The notes under the pieces: model-generated
Databases searched by the model: none
What the model was told of the DNA's origin: nothing
What the model saw: only the letters and a program-made list of their open reading frames with translations
In this document: positions 62,831 through 64,000 of the stretch, piece by piece
Numbering within the stretch: position 1 is the first letter of the stretch
Layout of the letters: every line of letters starts with the position of its first letter
From: Hymenobacter elongatus
Lineage (GTDB): Bacteria > Bacteroidota > Bacteroidia > Cytophagales > Hymenobacteraceae
Direction: 5' to 3'
Length of the DNA: 64,000 nt
Assembly: GCF_004745955.1 (NCBI RefSeq)
Contig: NZ_SRLD01000015.1
Coordinates: 1-64,000 of the forward strand
Position numbers and translations under genes: made by a program

Positions 62831-62908
62831 ACGTAAGAGCGCAAAAAAAGCCGCACCAGATTATGCCATCAAGTTGAAGCGGTTCAGGAAGTGGGTATAA
62901 TTAATTCA

Positions 62909-63016
62909 GAACGTCATGCCTGATCTGGCGTACGCTTGTCGAAGCATCTCTACCGCTTCGTAGAATAGCTCTAATGAAGCGGTAAAGATGCTTCGACTTC
63001 GCTCAGCATGACGTTC
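62909..63016. repeat. Long palindromic element, second copy of the MITE-like core
   Basis: Outer arms GAACGTCATGC (62909-62919) and GCATGACGTTC (63006-63016). Inner arms with GTCGAAGCATCTCTACCGC (from 62938) and its near complement (62976-62997). The inner arms match those of the element at 1530-1681, while the outer arms match the shorter elements at 34778 and 43018, linking the three groups into one family. Confidence 0.75.
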
Positions 63017-63065
63017 GACAGACTTTCTAAATAGCTTTATTATAAGATAGAATGCATCAAAAATA

Positions 63066-63097
63066 AAAAAGCCAGCCCTTCTCAGGACTGGCTTTTT
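63066..63097 (-). terminator. Rho-independent terminator after clpC
   Basis: AAAAAGCCAG and CTGGCTTTTT (63066-63075, 63088-63097), T-rich on both sides, 17 bases past the stop codon. Confidence 0.85.
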
Positions 63098-63113
63098 CTT
63101 TTCTCCAAGCAGA

Positions 63114-64000
63114 CTACTTGCCCTTCTCATTGTCCGGCGACTCCGGAGCCTCTTCAGGCCGTTCGTCGCTGGCAAGATTGGTCGCCTCGCCGCTCTTGCT
63201 CACAGCGAACACCAACTCTTCAGCGCCTTCCGTGAAGTCGGCGGTGATAACGTCGCCCTGTGCGATTTCCGCTTTCAGGATTTCCTCCGCAATCGGATCT
63301 TCGACATACTTCTGGATAGCCCGGTTCAGCGGCCGTGCGCCGTATTTGGGGTCGTAGCCTTTCTCCGCCACGAAGTCCTTGGCGGCCTCGGTCAGCTCTA
63401 CCTTGTAACCCAGCGATTGAATGCGCGAAAGCAGCTTGGCCAGCGAGATGTCGATAATCTTGTGGATATCCTTCTTGTCAAGGGAATTGAAGACGATAAC
63501 GTCATCCAGGCGGTTGAGAAACTCGGGCGAGAAGGTTTTCCGCAGGGCATTGGTAATGGTGCCTTTGGTAATCTCGTCCATGTTCTCGTTCCGCGTCTTG
63601 GTGCCGAAACCAATACCCGCCCCGAAGTCCGCCAAGTCACGTGCTCCAATGTTGGAGGTCATGATGATGATGGTATTCCGGAAGTCCACCTTACGGCCCA
63701 AACCGTCGGTCAGGATACCGTCGTCGAGTACCTGCAGGAGCAGGTTATACACGTCGGGGTGCGCCTTTTCAATCTCGTCGAGCAGAATAACCGAGTAAGG
63801 CTTGCGGCGGATTTTCTCCGTCAGCTGGCCACCTTCTTCGTAGCCTACGTAGCCGGGAGGTGCTCCCACCAGGCGCGATACACTGAATTTCTCCATGTAT
63901 TCGCTCATGTCTACGCGTACCAGGGCGTCTTCTTTGTCGAACAGATAGGTAGCCAAGACCTTGGCTAACTCTGTCTTACCTACGCCCGTTGGGCCAAGGA
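63114..64000 (-). CDS. clpC: ClpC-type ATP-dependent protease chaperone, C-terminal part (partial)
   Basis: About 295 residues of the second AAA+ domain, entering from the right edge of the window. The Walker A GPTGVGKT is at the edge, followed by [33 protein letters not shown], Walker [12 protein letters not shown], sensor 1 TSNIGA and the arginine finger [11 protein letters not shown]. The [16 protein letters not shown] motif is the usual Clp C-terminal domain. The C-terminal tail is acidic and disordered-looking ([13 protein letters not shown]). It unfolds proteins for ClpP. ClpB is an alternative, but the tail and spacing favour ClpC. Confidence 0.85.
   Translation of the reverse strand, partial: LGPTGVGKTELAKVLATYLFDKEDALVRVDMSEYMEKFSVSRLVGAPPGYVGYEEGGQLTEKIRRKPYSVILLDEIEKAHPDVYNLLLQVLDDGILTDGLGRKVDFRNTIIIMTSNIGARDLADFGAGIGFGTKTRNENMDEITKGTITNALRKTFSPEFLNRLDDVIVFNSLDKKDIHKIIDISLAKLLSRIQSLGYKVELTEAAKDFVAEKGYDPKYGARPLNRAIQKYVEDPIAEEILKAEIAQGDVITADFTEGAEELVFAVSKSGEATNLASDERPEEAPESPDNEKGK

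Overview
The window looks like chromosome of a GC-rich Bacteroidota, most likely a Hymenobacter-like member of the Cytophagales. Reasons: high GC codon use with AT-rich intergenic islands, no Shine-Dalgarno spacing in front of the clear starts, TAnnTTTG-type -7 elements upstream of some genes (for example lysS), a type IX secretion C-terminal sorting domain on a leucine-rich-repeat protein, a Thermus-type long isocitrate dehydrogenase, a DAHP synthase/chorismate mutase fusion, and YtxH, CsbD, PspA and TetR-controlled efflux genes with Bacteroidota-type sequences. The genus is inferred from general resemblance, not from a search.

Layout. 1-1.45 kb: debris (end of an unknown gene, a truncated RDD membrane protein, a xanthine dehydrogenase remnant) and a single-domain response regulator. 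1.8-5.5 kb: secreted six-hairpin glycosidase lipoprotein and a convergent dienelactone hydrolase. 5.9-16.7 kb: a minus-strand operon of YjfI-like protein, PspA, YqiJ-like membrane OB protein, flotillin, DUF559 nuclease and a 1697-residue AAA+ protein, facing a divergent XRE regulator across a palindromic operator. 17.1-22.6 kb: D-lactate dehydrogenase, tandem universal stress protein, P-type cation ATPase and a small unknown gene. 22.9-28.5 kb: TolC, HlyD, degenerate ABC exporter and TetR. 28.6-34.1 kb: isocitrate dehydrogenase, a lipoprotein prohibitin and a run of small genes that includes three paralogous exported proteins. 34.1-36.4 kb: degraded island with a broken Tn3 transposase, other pseudogenes and hairpins. 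36.4-43 kb: LRR-T9SS protein, a histidine kinase with a REC-cNMP-HTH regulator, a thioredoxin-fold protein, a BLUF photoreceptor and PfkB. 43.3-45.8 kb: cupin, Kazal lipoprotein, a YtxH-CsbD fusion, a YtxH protein and two related non-coding units that each end in a terminator. 45.8-64 kb: housekeeping genes (lysS, C-terminal protease, stress protein, proline dehydrogenase, the aro genes, metal-receptor protein, glycosyltransferase, M42 peptidase, acyl-CoA carboxylase beta, partial ClpC).

The most system-like region is the PspA-flotillin-AAA operon. It joins membrane-remodelling proteins to a very large AAA+ machine and a nuclease, under a regulator whose S24-like domain appears catalytically dead. 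A GC-rich palindromic repeat has invaded this operon repeatedly, sits against stop codons, and is translated in frame inside two of its proteins. Other points of note are an aroA gene with no ATG, GTG or TTG start, an ABC exporter with a degenerate nucleotide-binding domain, and several families of mobile-looking palindromes.
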